Part shown: piece after piece, positions 32,884 through 42,972 of the stretch
Numbering within the stretch: the first letter of the stretch is position 1
How the letters are laid out: each line of letters begins with the position of its first letter
Assembly (NCBI GenBank): GCA_958510875.1
Contig: OY294067.1
Location: 56,928,039 to 56,992,038, forward strand
From: Endomychus coccineus
Taxonomy: Eukaryota > Arthropoda > Insecta > Coleoptera > Endomychidae
Direction of reading: 5' to 3'
DNA: 64,000 nt
Position numbers and translations under genes: made by a program
Notes under the pieces: generated by a model
Seen by the model: the letters and a program-made list of their open reading frames with translations, nothing else
Told to the model about the DNA's origin: nothing
The model's database searches: none

Positions 32884-33124
32884 ATCCATCATTGATCATT
32901 TGGAGATTATTAGGAACAAACAAATAGCTGGAATATTATTGACTCGAGGGTATGGTTATTATAATAGAACAAAAATTCCGTGAATATGAGGGTGAATCAA
33001 GAGTGAAGATTATAATATTTGAAACATATATTGTTAAGATTATACTTAAGTCTTTTGTATTGAGAAAATTTTGAAATTAATAAAAAATATTATTTTGAGA
33101 TCTTTGATCTTTCTCCCTCCCCTC

Positions 33125-33156
33125 GTTAAATAACGGTGCAATCTTGAATTTTCATC
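33125..33156 (+). promoter_or_regulatory. Putative promoter of the phospholipase gene
   Basis: An A/T box (GTTAAATAACGG) at about 33124-33135 precedes TCAGT at 33152-33156, with the ATG at 33164. The spacing fits a TATA-like/Inr promoter with a very short leader. Weak evidence. Confidence 0.3.
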
Positions 33157-33163
33157 AGTCTGT

Positions 33164-33748
33164 ATGGAAGCGTACGTAGGAGAAGGTGTTCTCAATACGC
33201 TTATAAACAAGCTCCCGTTTGAACTTCATATTCCTGGTTATCAATTCTGTGGTCCCGGTACAAAATTAGAAGAACGGTTGAGAAGAGGAGATTCAGGTAT
33301 CAATCCACTCGATAAAGCTTGCCGCCAGCACGATATTTCATATCTGCGAAACGCTAGTTTGGAAGGACGTCACGAGGCGGATAAAATATTAGAGAACGCT
33401 GCTTGGCAACGTGTCAAATCTAAAGACACAAAATTTGGAGAAAGGATTGCCGCTTTCGGTGTAAATAAAATTATGAAGGCAAAGAGGAAATTGGGAATGG
33501 GTATGAGAAAGAAGGTTGGGTTCGGAAGTGCAATTGTCGATGGGGTGAGAAAAGTTATGAAGAATAAGTTTGACTCATCCAATCTGAAGAAAACATCCCA
33601 AACAGCGTTGAAAGTTGCACGAAAACAATTCAAAAAAGCGGGTGGTCGGAAAAATGTTCGGTTACCAAGAGTAATTCCTATTCCAAAGACTGGAGGATTT
33701 CTACCATTTTTAACACCTCCACACAACATCTTTTGGCAACAGCGATGA
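33164..33748 (+). CDS. Phospholipase A2-domain minor capsid-like protein, C-terminally truncated
   Basis: The 194-residue protein has a parvovirus VP1-type PLA2 domain: calcium loop YQFCGPGTKL (26-35), helix with the catalytic His-Asp pair ACRQHDISY (52-60, His56/Asp57). A very basic middle (105-165) leads to a segment VRLPRVIPIPKTGGFLPF (165-182) that is the conserved start of the membrane-active tail in Polinton minor capsid proteins. After FLPFLTPP the relation to the family ends and a short out-of-frame tail runs to TGA at 33746-33748. The usual hydrophobic Gly/Ala-rich tail is missing. The break coincides with the missing start of the capsid gene. PLA2 domains of this type help virions leave endosomes. 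Confidence 0.85.
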   Translation: MEAYVGEGVLNTLINKLPFELHIPGYQFCGPGTKLEERLRRGDSGINPLDKACRQHDISYLRNASLEGRHEADKILENAAWQRVKSKDTKFGERIAAFGVNKIMKAKRKLGMGMRKKVGFGSAIVDGVRKVMKNKFDSSNLKKTSQTALKVARKQFKKAGGRKNVRLPRVIPIPKTGGFLPFLTPPHNIFWQQR

Positions 33749-33776
33749 AATTGAGATATTAATCAATCAACAAGAT

Positions 33777-34841
33777 GTGTTGGTAGATTTGGCCTCGTCT
33801 GCTTTATTCATCGAGGCAGAATTCCAGCCAGAAGCAAGTGGTGATGGTGAATGTAAACTAACGAATAATTTCGGAGCGTTTCTCTTCGAATATATCAGTT
33901 ATGAATTGAATGGAAAAGAGATAGACAAAGTACGTGATCCTGGTATTGTCAGCACCATCAGAGCTTATCTAACATATGCCAAACATGAATCTATACCTCT
34001 AGCTATTTCTGGATGGTCATTTAAGGATGTATTGAGTTCAGTCTACAATAATAAAATCAATTTATGGATACCGTTGAATTTTCTACTAGGCCTATTCATT
34101 GACTATAACAAAGTTTTGAGTGGAAAACATAAGCTGCGCTTGATAAGGTCTCGAACCGATAACGATTGCTATACTAATAGCACAGGCACGAAAACGGCTA
34201 AAATAAATGTGAAGACGATAGCATTAAAAGTGCGACATGTGTTTCCAAGTGATCAAGTTAAATTTCAAATGTTGGGGAATTTGAGTGCTGAGAAGCCTAT
34301 TTTGATTCCATTCCGTAGTTGGGATCTGCATGAAAATCCGTTGATGAAGGAGAGCACTCGCGACATTTGGGCTGTTAAAACTTCAATGAATTTGGAACGA
34401 CCCAGATATGTGATTCTAGCTTTCCAAACTGATCGAAAAAATAATCCTGTTAAGCACAGTGCATATTTCGATAATATAAACTTGCTAAATGTTAAATTAT
34501 ACTTGAATTCAGAGTGTTATCCATATGAAGCAATAAAATTGAATTTCACCGACCAGCAATACGTGGAAGCATACCAGATGTACTATGATTTCCAGAAATC
34601 ATTTTCAAATAAAATAATAAGCGAACCCATGTTGGATTATATAGCATTCAAGAATAGAGCAATTTTTGTGATTGACTGTTCAAAACAAAACGATGCTATA
34701 AAGTCATCAACAGTTGACGTCAAACTAGAGATGGAAAGTTTCCTGAATTTCCCCAAAAACACCAGGGCTTATTGCATCATCATTAACGATCGTATAATGG
34801 AGTATTCTCCGATTACAGGATCAGTTCGGAATTTGGTGTGA
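33777..34841 (+). CDS. Double jelly-roll major capsid protein, N-terminally truncated
   Basis: The 354-codon frame shows the insect Polinton double jelly-roll capsid signature: TNNFGAFLFEYISYELNGKE, IDKVRDPGIVST, the IPLNFLLGLF block, LRLIRSRTDNDCY, IPFRSWDLHE, RPRYVILAFQTD, LYLNSECYPYE, and near the end FVIDCSKQNDAIKSSTVDVK. Homologous coding continues upstream in this frame to about 33720, but there is no ATG in it; an in-frame stop sits at 33711-33713 and the first codon at 33777 is GTG. The upstream part overlaps the end of the phospholipase frame in another frame. I read this as a deletion that removed the true start. AATAAA at about 34914 ends the unit. Confidence 0.88.
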   Translation: MLVDLASSALFIEAEFQPEASGDGECKLTNNFGAFLFEYISYELNGKEIDKVRDPGIVSTIRAYLTYAKHESIPLAISGWSFKDVLSSVYNNKINLWIPLNFLLGLFIDYNKVLSGKHKLRLIRSRTDNDCYTNSTGTKTAKINVKTIALKVRHVFPSDQVKFQMLGNLSAEKPILIPFRSWDLHENPLMKESTRDIWAVKTSMNLERPRYVILAFQTDRKNNPVKHSAYFDNINLLNVKLYLNSECYPYEAIKLNFTDQQYVEAYQMYYDFQKSFSNKIISEPMLDYIAFKNRAIFVIDCSKQNDAIKSSTVDVKLEMESFLNFPKNTRAYCIIINDRIMEYSPITGSVRNLV

Positions 34842-34982
34842 AGAACCAGGTGATGAATCATAATGTTATAATTTATGTTCTAAATGATGTACTATCAAAA
34901 TGTATCTTTCCCAATAAATGTTATTATTATTATATTTGATATTTTATTTCTCAAACGGTAGGTGGTGATGTAAACATCCGAC

Positions 34983-35030
34983 GATCATAGTTTGTAAACT
35001 ATGGTAGTCGGTTGCTGGAAATGAAACAAA
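34983..35030. repeat. Internal fragment resembling the inner TIR sequence
   Basis: The imperfect palindrome CATAGTTTGTAAACTATG, then GGTAGTCGG and GAAACAA, resembles the TIR block GTAAACTATGGTCGCCGG followed by TTGAAACAA. It sits between the capsid gene and the MSV199 gene. It may be a relic of a rearrangement. Confidence 0.4.
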
Positions 35031-35135
35031 TTGAAACAACTAGTGACGTTATCAGTCAGTTATCAACGTTTGCAATGATATCGAAACGGAGAGTTACCCC
35101 CCACCCTCACTATTCACGTTCACGTTCTCACGTAT

Positions 35136-35778
35136 GTGAGAGAGAATCATTTCAGAAAATGTTCAGTTATAAAAATGAACTTAGCTGCGTGCGTTCGTGA
35201 TTCAAATGTGGCTACATGGTCCACCAACAATTTTATTAAGTTAACAGTTAATGAAGTGTGTCTAAAATTTGGGATCGATATAAGAAACGATAAAAGAAAC
35301 TATTTATTTTGGAATATTCAACTAAACCAACGCGTTCTGATGAATGAAGATCTATTGGATTGGTTAGGTTATCGCGGCAAAAAATATCATGCTAAAAAGG
35401 GTGTTATAACAAGATTGTTGAGGAAAAACCCGCATATACACCATTTAGAAATTTGTGATAAGACTGATGCACGAAAGAAATATTATGTTCTAGATGTTAT
35501 TGATTTCGAATCATTATTGATGCAAATGCGAACTCCTAAAGTCATCGAGTTACGTGAACTGTTTTCGTTAATGAAATTTATTATGATGAAATATTGTGAG
35601 TACGAGAAATTCTATGAACAACAAGAACGTGAAAGAGCTGAGGAACGTGAATGTCTTGCGAATGAACGATCTCAACGCTTATCTCAACAAATTCAAATGA
35701 ATGTTATCACCTTACGGAATAACATTGCACCAAATATTGTTCCACCTCCTATAAATTTTGGAAAGAGACGAAATTTAG
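35136..35778 (+). CDS. MSV199-like DNA-binding protein, exon 1
   Basis: The frame opens at 35136; the ATG at 35175 (MNLAACVRDS) is the likelier start. The protein has a block LLDWLGYRGKKYHAKKGVIT, then YYVLDVIDFESLLMQMRT and KVIELRELFSLMKFIMMKY, in the order of the MSV199 domain known from entomopoxviruses, baculovirus-like and Polinton-like genomes, followed by a Glu/Arg-rich coiled coil (EQQERERAEERE). The frame would otherwise end in a low-complexity tail (YIIYII) that is intron. A GTAATT donor at 35779 and TTATTTAG acceptor ending 35828 define a 50-bp intron, and the next exon continues in frame. Confidence 0.7.
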
Positions 35779-35828
35779 GTAATTACTTTGTTTTTTATAA
35801 TAAAATTTATATAATATATATTATTTAG

Positions 35829-36172
35829 GATTATATCGAACATCGAATGATATGAGACCAGAATGGTACCTAATGCGTCGACAGGAGGATGGTTGGCGTG
35901 ATGCCGACAGAAAATTACAAAATCGGGGAATGCGATTAATACGTAAATGGTCTAACATATCTCATGCTATCGATATTGGTAACGAAGTGAAACAGAATTT
36001 CCGCCGCGATTTGAAATGGTATGCAAGAGGAAATATTATTCATGCCGCAGAAGAAGAGGGGGGTGAACAATTGATTAGTGATATCAACATCGAGTCATTG
36101 ATAGAATGTGTTATCAATCACAAAAATAAAGCTTATGAACTAGCAAATGATAATGTCAATATATTATTATAA
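35829..36172 (+). CDS. MSV199-like protein, exon 2 (DUF3627-like tail)
   Basis: After removal of the 50-bp intron the frame runs without a break from exon 1 into this exon. It encodes MRPEWYLMRRQEDGWRDADR, then RGMRLIRKWSNISHAIDIGN and KWYARGNIIHAAEEEGGEQL. The W-Y-L-M-R-R start and the HAID...GN pattern resemble the DUF3627 tail that often follows MSV199, which supports the splice. It ends 46 bp from the stop of the convergent - strand gene. Confidence 0.65.
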
Positions 36173-36217
36173 TTATCATTCCTTTTGTTTTATTAAAACA
36201 CTTATATCTTCATACAA

Positions 36218-36739
36218 TCATTTATTTACATGGTAAATAGCCTTCTTTACATATTTAACAAACATTTTCAACATTAGTACTGATAAAGAAGATAAAATTG
36301 CATACAAAATTGCGAAAATTTTAGAAATTTCTTCGTCTAGTGAGGATGATGTACGTGTGGATGGTGTTGATATTGTCTTTTGTATGACATGTGGTAAACA
36401 TGATGATTGTTGGAGCAATTGCCATTCAGCCATATCTCCCTCACTCCGATCAAAGAATAAAAGTTCAAGTTTATAATGTATGGTGGTACGATTATCTTGA
36501 GGAATGTTGAATGCGAATACCTCTAATTGATTATCGTTGATTTTTCTAAAATTCATCGGAATCCATTCGGTACGGTTACACCCCCCACCACCATCGGTTG
36601 CAACATCCTTCAGACAAATATAAATGCGCTCCACGTGTTGGGGAACGTTTGCGTATAGAATACCATTCAGAATTGTGGTTAGAATCACGAAATTTGTTTT
36701 TAACATCCCCACTCCCATCATTATCTTCACTTTTTGCAC
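36218..36739 (-). CDS. Small type I membrane protein, possible virion glycoprotein
   Basis: The 173-residue protein begins with a hydrophobic signal-like stretch (MLKTNFVILTTILNGILYA; start at either residue 1 or 12). A ~110-residue lumenal part follows with three Cys (43, 54, 114) and two N-glycosylation sequons NRT (55 and 83), a Ser/Thr-rich stalk (122-133), a membrane helix (about 141-160, IFAILYAILSSLSVLMLKMF) and a short basic tail. Homologues are not known to me. The stop overlaps an AATAAA on the - strand. It is the only - strand gene of the element. A virion or cell-surface role is inference from topology. Confidence 0.55.
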   Translation of the reverse strand: MQKVKIMMGVGMLKTNFVILTTILNGILYANVPQHVERIYICLKDVATDGGGGCNRTEWIPMNFRKINDNQLEVFAFNIPQDNRTTIHYKLELLFFDRSEGDMAEWQLLQQSSCLPHVIQKTISTPSTRTSSSLDEEISKIFAILYAILSSLSVLMLKMFVKYVKKAIYHVNK

Positions 36740-36869
36740 TTGTAAATGTATTCAACAGTCTTATAACTTTTATTTTATGTTCGTAAAAATTCAAGTCTCT
36801 TCTTAGTTCATGAACTTTCTCCACAAATTTTCTAAGTATACGTGTGTATTCTTCAAAAGATATATGCAT
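36730..36869 (-). CDS. Short coiled N-terminal ORF upstream of the membrane protein
   Basis: The frame MHISFEEYTRILRKFVEKVH, ELRRDLNFYEHKIKVIRLLN starts at 36869 and overlaps the membrane-protein frame from 36739. Only the part before the overlap looks protein-like (amphipathic helix). It could be an independent small protein or an exon spliced elsewhere. Function unknown. Confidence 0.3.
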
Positions 36870-36939
36870 AATGACACATTTACAAACTTACTGGATATCT
36901 TTATCATAACCTCCAACTATTCACATTAACACATAGAGT

Positions 36940-38686
36940 ATCATTATTATTACTCGCATTTCATTCCTCATCTGACCATCATAGTTCGTGAACGATGATG
37001 ACGTCATCATCGTTCGTAAACTATGGTCGCCGGGTTGAATCAGTTACTGTCATTGGCTTGAAGCAGTGACGTCATCATCGTTCGTGAACTATGGTCGCCG
37101 GATTGAATCAGTTACTGTCATCGGTTCGAAGCAGTGACGTCATCATCGTTCGTAAACTATGGTCGCCGGATTGAAACAATGACAAAGAAGTCTTTGTCAC
37201 GTGGTGGTGACACCTACACGAAGCAGCCTGTACCTTCGGTCCGCCATGACATCTGTCACGTGACACCTACACGAAGCAGCCTTTAGCTCACCATGACAGC
37301 TGTCACGTGTTGGTGACACCTACACGAAGCAACCTGTACCTTTGGTTCACCATGACAGCTGTCATATGGTGGCGACATCTCTATGAAGCAGCCTGTACCC
37401 AAGGGTCGCCATGACAGCTGTCACGTGGTGGCGACATCTCCACGAAGCATTCTGTACCTTCGATGACAGCTGTCACGTGGTGGTGACATCTCCATGAAGC
37501 AGCCTGTACCTTTGGACCAAAGGTACAGATTGCTTCCTAGAGGTGGCGGAGCCCCCTCCACGAAGCAGTCTGTACCTTGGGTTCGCCATGACAGCTGTAC
37601 CTTATGGTCGCCATGACAGCTGGACCTTATGGTAGCCATGACAACTGTACCTCATGCTCGCCATGACAGCTGGACCTTATGGTCGCCATGACAGCTGGAC
37701 CTTATGGTCACCATGACAGCTGTCACTTGGTGGTGACACCTACACGAAGCAACCTGTACCTTATGATTGCCATGACAGCTGGTCCTTATGGTCGCCATGA
37801 CAGCTGGTCCTTATGTCCACCATGACAGCTGGTCCTTATTGCTTCCTAGAGGTGGCGGAGCCCCCTCCACGAAGCAGTCTGTACCTTAGGTCCGCCATGA
37901 CAGCTGTCACTTGATGGCGACATCTCTACGAAGCAATCTGTACCTTAGGTCCGCCATGACAGCTGGTCCTTATGGCCGCCATGACAGCTGGTCCTTATGG
38001 TCGCCATGACAGCTGGTCCTTATACCCACCATGACAGCTGGTCCTTATGGTCGCCATGACAGCTGGTCCTTATGGTCGCCATGACAGCTGGTCCTTATGG
38101 TCGCCATGACAGCTGGTCCTTATGGTCGCCATGACAGTTGGTCCTTATGGTCGCCATGACAGCTGGTCCTTCTGGTCGCCATGACAGTTGGTCCTTATGG
38201 TCGCCATGACAGCTGGTCCTTATGGCCGCCATGACAGCTGGTTCTTATGGTCGCCATGACAGCTGGTCCTTATGGCCGCCATGACAGCTGGTTCTTATGG
38301 TCGCCATGACAGCTGGTCCTTATGATCGCCATGACAGCTGGTCCTTATGGCCGCCATGACAGCTGGTCCTTATGGTCGCCATGACAGCTGGTCCTTATGG
38401 TCGTCATGACAGCTGGTTCTTATGCTCGCCATGACAGTTGGACCTTATGGTCGCCATGACAGTTGGACCTTAGGGCCGCCATGCTGTCATGTGTTAGTCA
38501 CGTGACTCTGTACATGTGACACACTTTTTGAACACACCCTGTATACTCTTTACAAATAAAATAAAATCCTTATCACCTACATCCTTTCAAACTGATAAGG
38601 ACACGCTCACACCGGATGCACATCGACAGCTAGACCGGAAGTGGAGACCGGATATCCTGGTCGAGAACTAGTCCAGTTCATCTACT
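36940..38686. repeat. Right terminal inverted repeat of the Maverick
   Basis: Inverted counterpart of 27382-29066. The inner end has three rather than two GGTCGCCGG-type units (37000-37180). The outer ~210 bp (38478-38686) are non-repetitive and match the left end to the last base. Reading frames here are repeat shadows. Confidence 0.9.
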
Positions 38687-38692
38687 TATATG

Positions 38693-39889
38693 CAATAGCT
38701 TGAAACATTCCTCCGGAGCAACTTCTAATAAGCTTCCGTAAGGTAATGTTAGTTTTAACATCCGTTAAACGTTTCGGTTTTGATCAACCATGATCGACCT
38801 TTTTTGCAATAAGTATTTTTTCAAAAAATGTTGAAGTATTTTTTATTCTACACTTACTGATGCATCACATGTGATGGCTCGATTACTTCTCAGATCAGTT
38901 TCAGGACTCATCAAGATTTATTGAAACAATTTTGAGTACGAGTACGCATTAGGAAATACTTAAGGAGAATCAATAGTTGAAGGTGAACTTTCTGTAATAA
39001 TTGTTGAAACGTAAACAGGATATTAACGAACGATAAGTTATCTTGAATAGTTCATTCTATGCCGACGTTATGACAATCATTACGGGGGCATCTTCAGGGC
39101 AGGCTTGAGGCTTGAAATAGAACTCATACTTCCGGTTTCTTTAGTGTAATATTTATTGTCTGAAAATGTCATCCTTTCACTGGGTTTACCTCCCTCTTGA
39201 GGGGATTGGTGGCTCTGGAACTTAACCCGACCGTTGTGTGCTCATGTGCGAAGTGAATTTTCAAGAATAAAATGTGATATTCCAAATAACCTACACCTCG
39301 ATCTCCATAATTATATGATCTGGACCCCGTTTCGAACATTCCCTGTAAATATATCTAGCAACGTTTCGAACCACTTCTCAAACCTTTCGAGCAGTGATCT
39401 CTCTGCCGGTAATAGAGTGACAATGCTTGCCCTTATCTGATAAGACTGTCTGGCCCAAGTGCCCCAATACAATGATAATTGACAAGTTGAGGGAGCTATT
39501 CTCTTAGTCTTGACCAAGGTAAGAGTGAACGACTCACGAAGTGTGGTTATTACAGTATTTTTGAGTATCTATAGCACTTCATATTGATAGGTTAAAATCC
39601 AATTCTACGGTCGGAAATAGGTAAAATCAACGCTTGAGCGAAACTTATCGATGACATAATTTCCCTCATTCCATCTCACATCATCCCAGAATCCATATTG
39701 CTTATCCTAGACACTACTACCGTATACTTTTTTTCTTCCAAACTATATTTGTTCGGGCCTTTTCATGATACGGCACTATTTCCCTACCCCCGAGTGTGCC
39801 GGGCGTTCTGGAACTAGTAGTACGTGTCAAATCCCCATGATTACAAGTCATCGAATATAGTTGTAATGTATAACAACGACTTTTATCTC
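38693..39889 (+). other. Intron 2 of desaturase copy B after the Maverick
   Basis: No gene recognised. The frames at 39234-39440 and 39311-39517 overlap on opposite strands and have no recognisable product. Confidence 0.5.
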
Positions 39890-40510
39890 ACGGTCCTTCG
39901 AATATCGCAAACATTTGGTCCTTTGAGCAGGATTAATCAAGCCTAAAGGATCGAACATCTTTGCCACAGTTGATAGTATACTCCTTTTTGTGACTATTCT
40001 TAAATCACACTGGAGCCTAACTCTGTATTCAAGTTCATCATCGGTTCAATTCCAAACAAATCCTAATATTTTGACATAATCATTTTTCGATATTTCCATA
40101 ACTGGATTTTCGTTAGCATCAATTTTAGGCTGCAATCGTGGATCGTTTGCATTCCACTTGCCTAGATTAAACCCGGCCGCCGTCAAAATATCAGTAACTT
40201 CGTTTTTGATCCGCAGGGCGTCGATTGAAGAATTTCCAACCGAAAGAACGTCATCCATGAAAAAATCTCTGCTCATTACCTCGCTAGCAGTAGGGTGGGT
40301 TTCTTGCGCGTCTATTGCTAATTGTTTTGAACAACGGTTTGCTATGAACCGGGCACATGTTAAGCCGAAGGTTATAGTTTTAAATCGGTAAGTTTTGATT
40401 GGTTCATTAACATTGTTTCTCCACAGAATTCTTTGATAATCGATGCCTTGGGGTCTTATTCCAACAATTCGGTACATGAAATTACAGTAACGTTCTAATG
40501 TTATTATCAA
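39890..40510 (-). pseudogene. BEL/Pao reverse transcriptase fragment
   Basis: The - strand reads YQRILWRNNVNEPIKTYRFK, TITFGLTCARFIANRCSKQL, then SRDFFMDDVL with the catalytic Asp pair (FMDD), SIDALRIKNEVTDILTAAGF and NLGKWNAND. Beyond 40046 it goes on out of frame with a DPLGL-like block to about 39890. No LTRs. Its catalytic residues remain but the open part is only ~150 codons. Confidence 0.8.
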
Positions 40511-40596
40511 AAGTGGTCAAGAAATAAAGTAGTTGTTCTTTCATTCAATCATAATGAAAAATTACCATAAAGTAACGGCTTCTATCACCGATCTTG

Positions 40597-41160
40597 TTTC
40601 ATATCTAGATGATGTAGTTACCCACATTTTACCCGACTATGATTCTGAGGTCAAGTAAGTCATCAATTTGAACCAATACCAAATTTAAGTTTGTTTATCA
40701 ATATTTATTAGAAACAAAACAAATATCGCAAATAGGACCCAAATAGAAACTTCGCAAATGTACATGGTGTTTATCAAAAGAAAAAATGTATTGTAAATTA
40801 TGTATAAAATGGCGATACTGAACCCATGCAAAGATTTGGTTCATTGTTTTTATGCAAAGCATTGAAGTTTTCAGTGTTTATCATCAAGCATACTATTTTA
40901 TTCATACGTATTTGAAAAATATTCGTCAATATTACTATTGTCCTTTGAAAAGGAAAAATCAAAATCTTTACATGCAAGATCTTCTTCAATACTTTTATTA
41001 TTTGTTCCCTAGGGCCTACATACATAAATCGAGACGAGATGAACCGTTTATCTCGCCTCGTCCTGCCTCGCAGCCTCAGAATGTCGTAAGAATATTTTTG
41101 AGTTATGGTGCTCTCAGGAAGACAGCGTATTCATTAATGGTCAGAATTTTGATTGTGTGT
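40597..41160 (+). repeat. Duplicated intron block (first copy)
   Basis: It aligns by eye to 53654-54005 plus 54995-55070: shared GATGATGTA, GATTCTG.GGTCAAG, ATATCGC/ACTTCGC, CATCAAGCA and CGTCAATATTACTAT blocks. The second copy has a ~1-kb insertion. This shows extra duplication inside the desaturase locus beyond the two genes. Confidence 0.65.
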
Positions 41161-42056
41161 TAGGCTGTAGGTCACTTCTAGCATGTGCTACATTAACTCG
41201 GATCAAGTGAGTGCTATTTATCTGCTTCAAGAACTAATTTTAATTTTTGAAAAATCATAAATTGATTTGTTCTTTAAAAACAGGTACTTGGACTTGTTTT
41301 ACCGTAACGGAATCAGCAAACCTTCACTTTGTTGGTACTATGAGATACATATTTCGAAGGCTACAAAGCCCACATGACCTTGGTTGAAAAGGAGGAAAAA
41401 ATTGGGACAGTTGGGTCAAGGGGTTGGAATGAGGGGGATGAAATCATTACAGGAAGATGAACGTCCATTCGAATCAATTAAGATGTTTCATCGTTTTCCT
41501 GTACAATGACACATTATAAATTATGAATTTTATAGAGGTATATAGTATATACAAATCTATACTTGTGTATTGATGCATTGGTTGTATGAAGTTTGCTATG
41601 TAATATTTTGTAGATTTTAATAATATTAATAATTATATTAATTGACGGACTGATTAACTGAATCGCAGATAATACCGTCGAAACGGGAAAAGTTAATATA
41701 CATGAATATTCTTCAGAAATTCCTAATGAATGAGATATTTGATTTATGATTGAGGTCAATTCTATTGTAGAAAGTGTCAAGGTAGACACATGTAGATGGT
41801 CCGTTCACTAATATTCCTTCTAACAACTGAAAAGTGCAGGTTAAGTATGTAGGAGTCCAAAAGGTATTGACATTTGAGTGTTGGTTCTTTTATCAATACT
41901 TCCTTTTTTCAATTTTTTCGTATAGGTCCTATTCATAATGTTGTTCGGCAAATGATAATAATAGTGGACCTGAATACAAAAGAATATTGATTCTTCAAAT
42001 ATTGAGATACCTGCATTATGCAGAAATACTTTAATAATTTTGCTTTTACTTTCAAG
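41161..42056 (+). other. End of intron 2, desaturase copy B
   Basis: No gene. The last ~330 bp match 3076-3394 in copy A. Acceptor TTTCAAG at 42050-42056. Confidence 0.6.
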
Positions 42057-42445
42057 AATTCCATTATTCACTGGGCCAAAGACCATAGACTTCACCACAA
42101 GTACAGTGAAACTGACGGTGACCCACATAACGCATCAAGAGGTTTCTTCTACTCTCACATTGGCTGGCTGTTGGTCGAAAAGCATCCAGAAGTTTTAGTA
42201 AAAGGAAAACAATTGGACGTATTGGAACTCCTATCTGATCCAATCTTGGTATTCCAGAAGAGATACTATCTCATGCTTGTGCTTCCGATATGTTTCGTGA
42301 TTCCAGTAAGTGTACCGATGTATTTCTGGGGCGAAACATTCGGTAACGCGTTTGCTGTTAATTTGTTCCGATATGTCTTATCTCTACATGCCACTTTTTT
42401 CGTCAACTCTATTGCTCATCAGTTTGGCAATAAACCGTACGACAA
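42057..42445 (+). CDS. Delta-9 acyl-CoA desaturase copy B, third coding exon
   Basis: This 389-bp exon is intact and equal in length and phase to 3395-3783. It encodes HWAKDHRLHHKYSETDGDPH (second histidine box complete), SRGFFYSHIGWLLVEKHPEV, a membrane segment (YYLMLVLPICFVIPVSVPMY), and NSIAHQFGNKPYDK with the Asn and His ligands. The donor is GTAAGT at 42446. Differences from copy A are scattered and mostly conservative, suggesting selection acted for some time after duplication. The partner last exon is truncated (55851-56006). Confidence 0.9.
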
Positions 42446-42972
42446 GTAAGTGAAACATGATTTAATAGTTCAATGCATACACCATAATCCAGACAAGTCC
42501 AATACTATTAGTTAACTGACCAACAATAATTTCCGAATTTTCACAAACACTTGAACATATTGTTTTTAGATCTCGCTCACATTAACGATTCCGCAAGATG
42601 TAATAAATTTGGGATCTTGCTCGTCTCGCCTTATCTCATTTTGTCTCACCTGGATTTTGTCTCGTCTATGAGGTCTAGACAAAACCTGTTCAGGCGAGAC
42701 GATATATGTCAAGAGGCGTCTCGAGTTTCGATTTTTAATATTCAAATGAATGGATTAAAGCTGGCAGGTTCATCTGCCAAATTAAGAAAACTAATTTTTC
42801 CTAATTTGTTTCTCATGGTATAGTGCTTCATTACCTACAATGGCGCAGGGGGGAGTTATAATGATCCCAGGGTGTGTAAAATATCAGGGCGAGTATTGAT
42901 ACAAGATCTTACGCCCCTCTTTAGAGCATTAACAACCTACCCGTTCCCGACTGTGGGTTGTTTAGGGCTCTA
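42446..42972 (+). other. Intron 3 of desaturase copy B, first part
   Basis: It matches 3784-4320 of copy A in its first ~450 bp. No gene. Confidence 0.6.

Larger units (their letters stand above)
27382..38686 (+). mobile_element. Polinton/Maverick (adintovirus-like) element, complete with 6-bp target duplication
   Basis: The element begins AGTAGATGAACTGG and ends with its exact complement. The 6 bp before it (27376-27381) and after it (38687-38692) are both TATATG, a perfect target duplication of the Polinton length. Length is 11,305 bp against the usual 15-20 kb. Terminal repeats of ~1.7 kb enclose a block of eight genes including the diagnostic packaging ATPase, DDE integrase and double jelly-roll capsid. 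DNA polymerase B and cysteine protease genes were not found. Seven genes are on the + strand, one on the - strand. It sits in intron 2 of desaturase copy B and is in a good state of preservation, implying a recent insertion. Confidence 0.92.

Noticed and set aside
33370..33729. Antisense ORF over the phospholipase gene, and similar antisense frames at 30195-30660, 30880-31368 and 31411-31923
   Set aside because: Shadows of the coding strand with hydrophobic, low-information sequence and no motifs.
35012..35200. Short ORF before the MSV199 gene
   Set aside because: It overlaps the MSV199 start in another frame, has no motif and lies in the leader region.
40852..41163. ORF in intron 2 of desaturase copy B
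   Set aside because: The same block in the duplicate (53900-55070) does not keep the frame, so it is not under protein selection.
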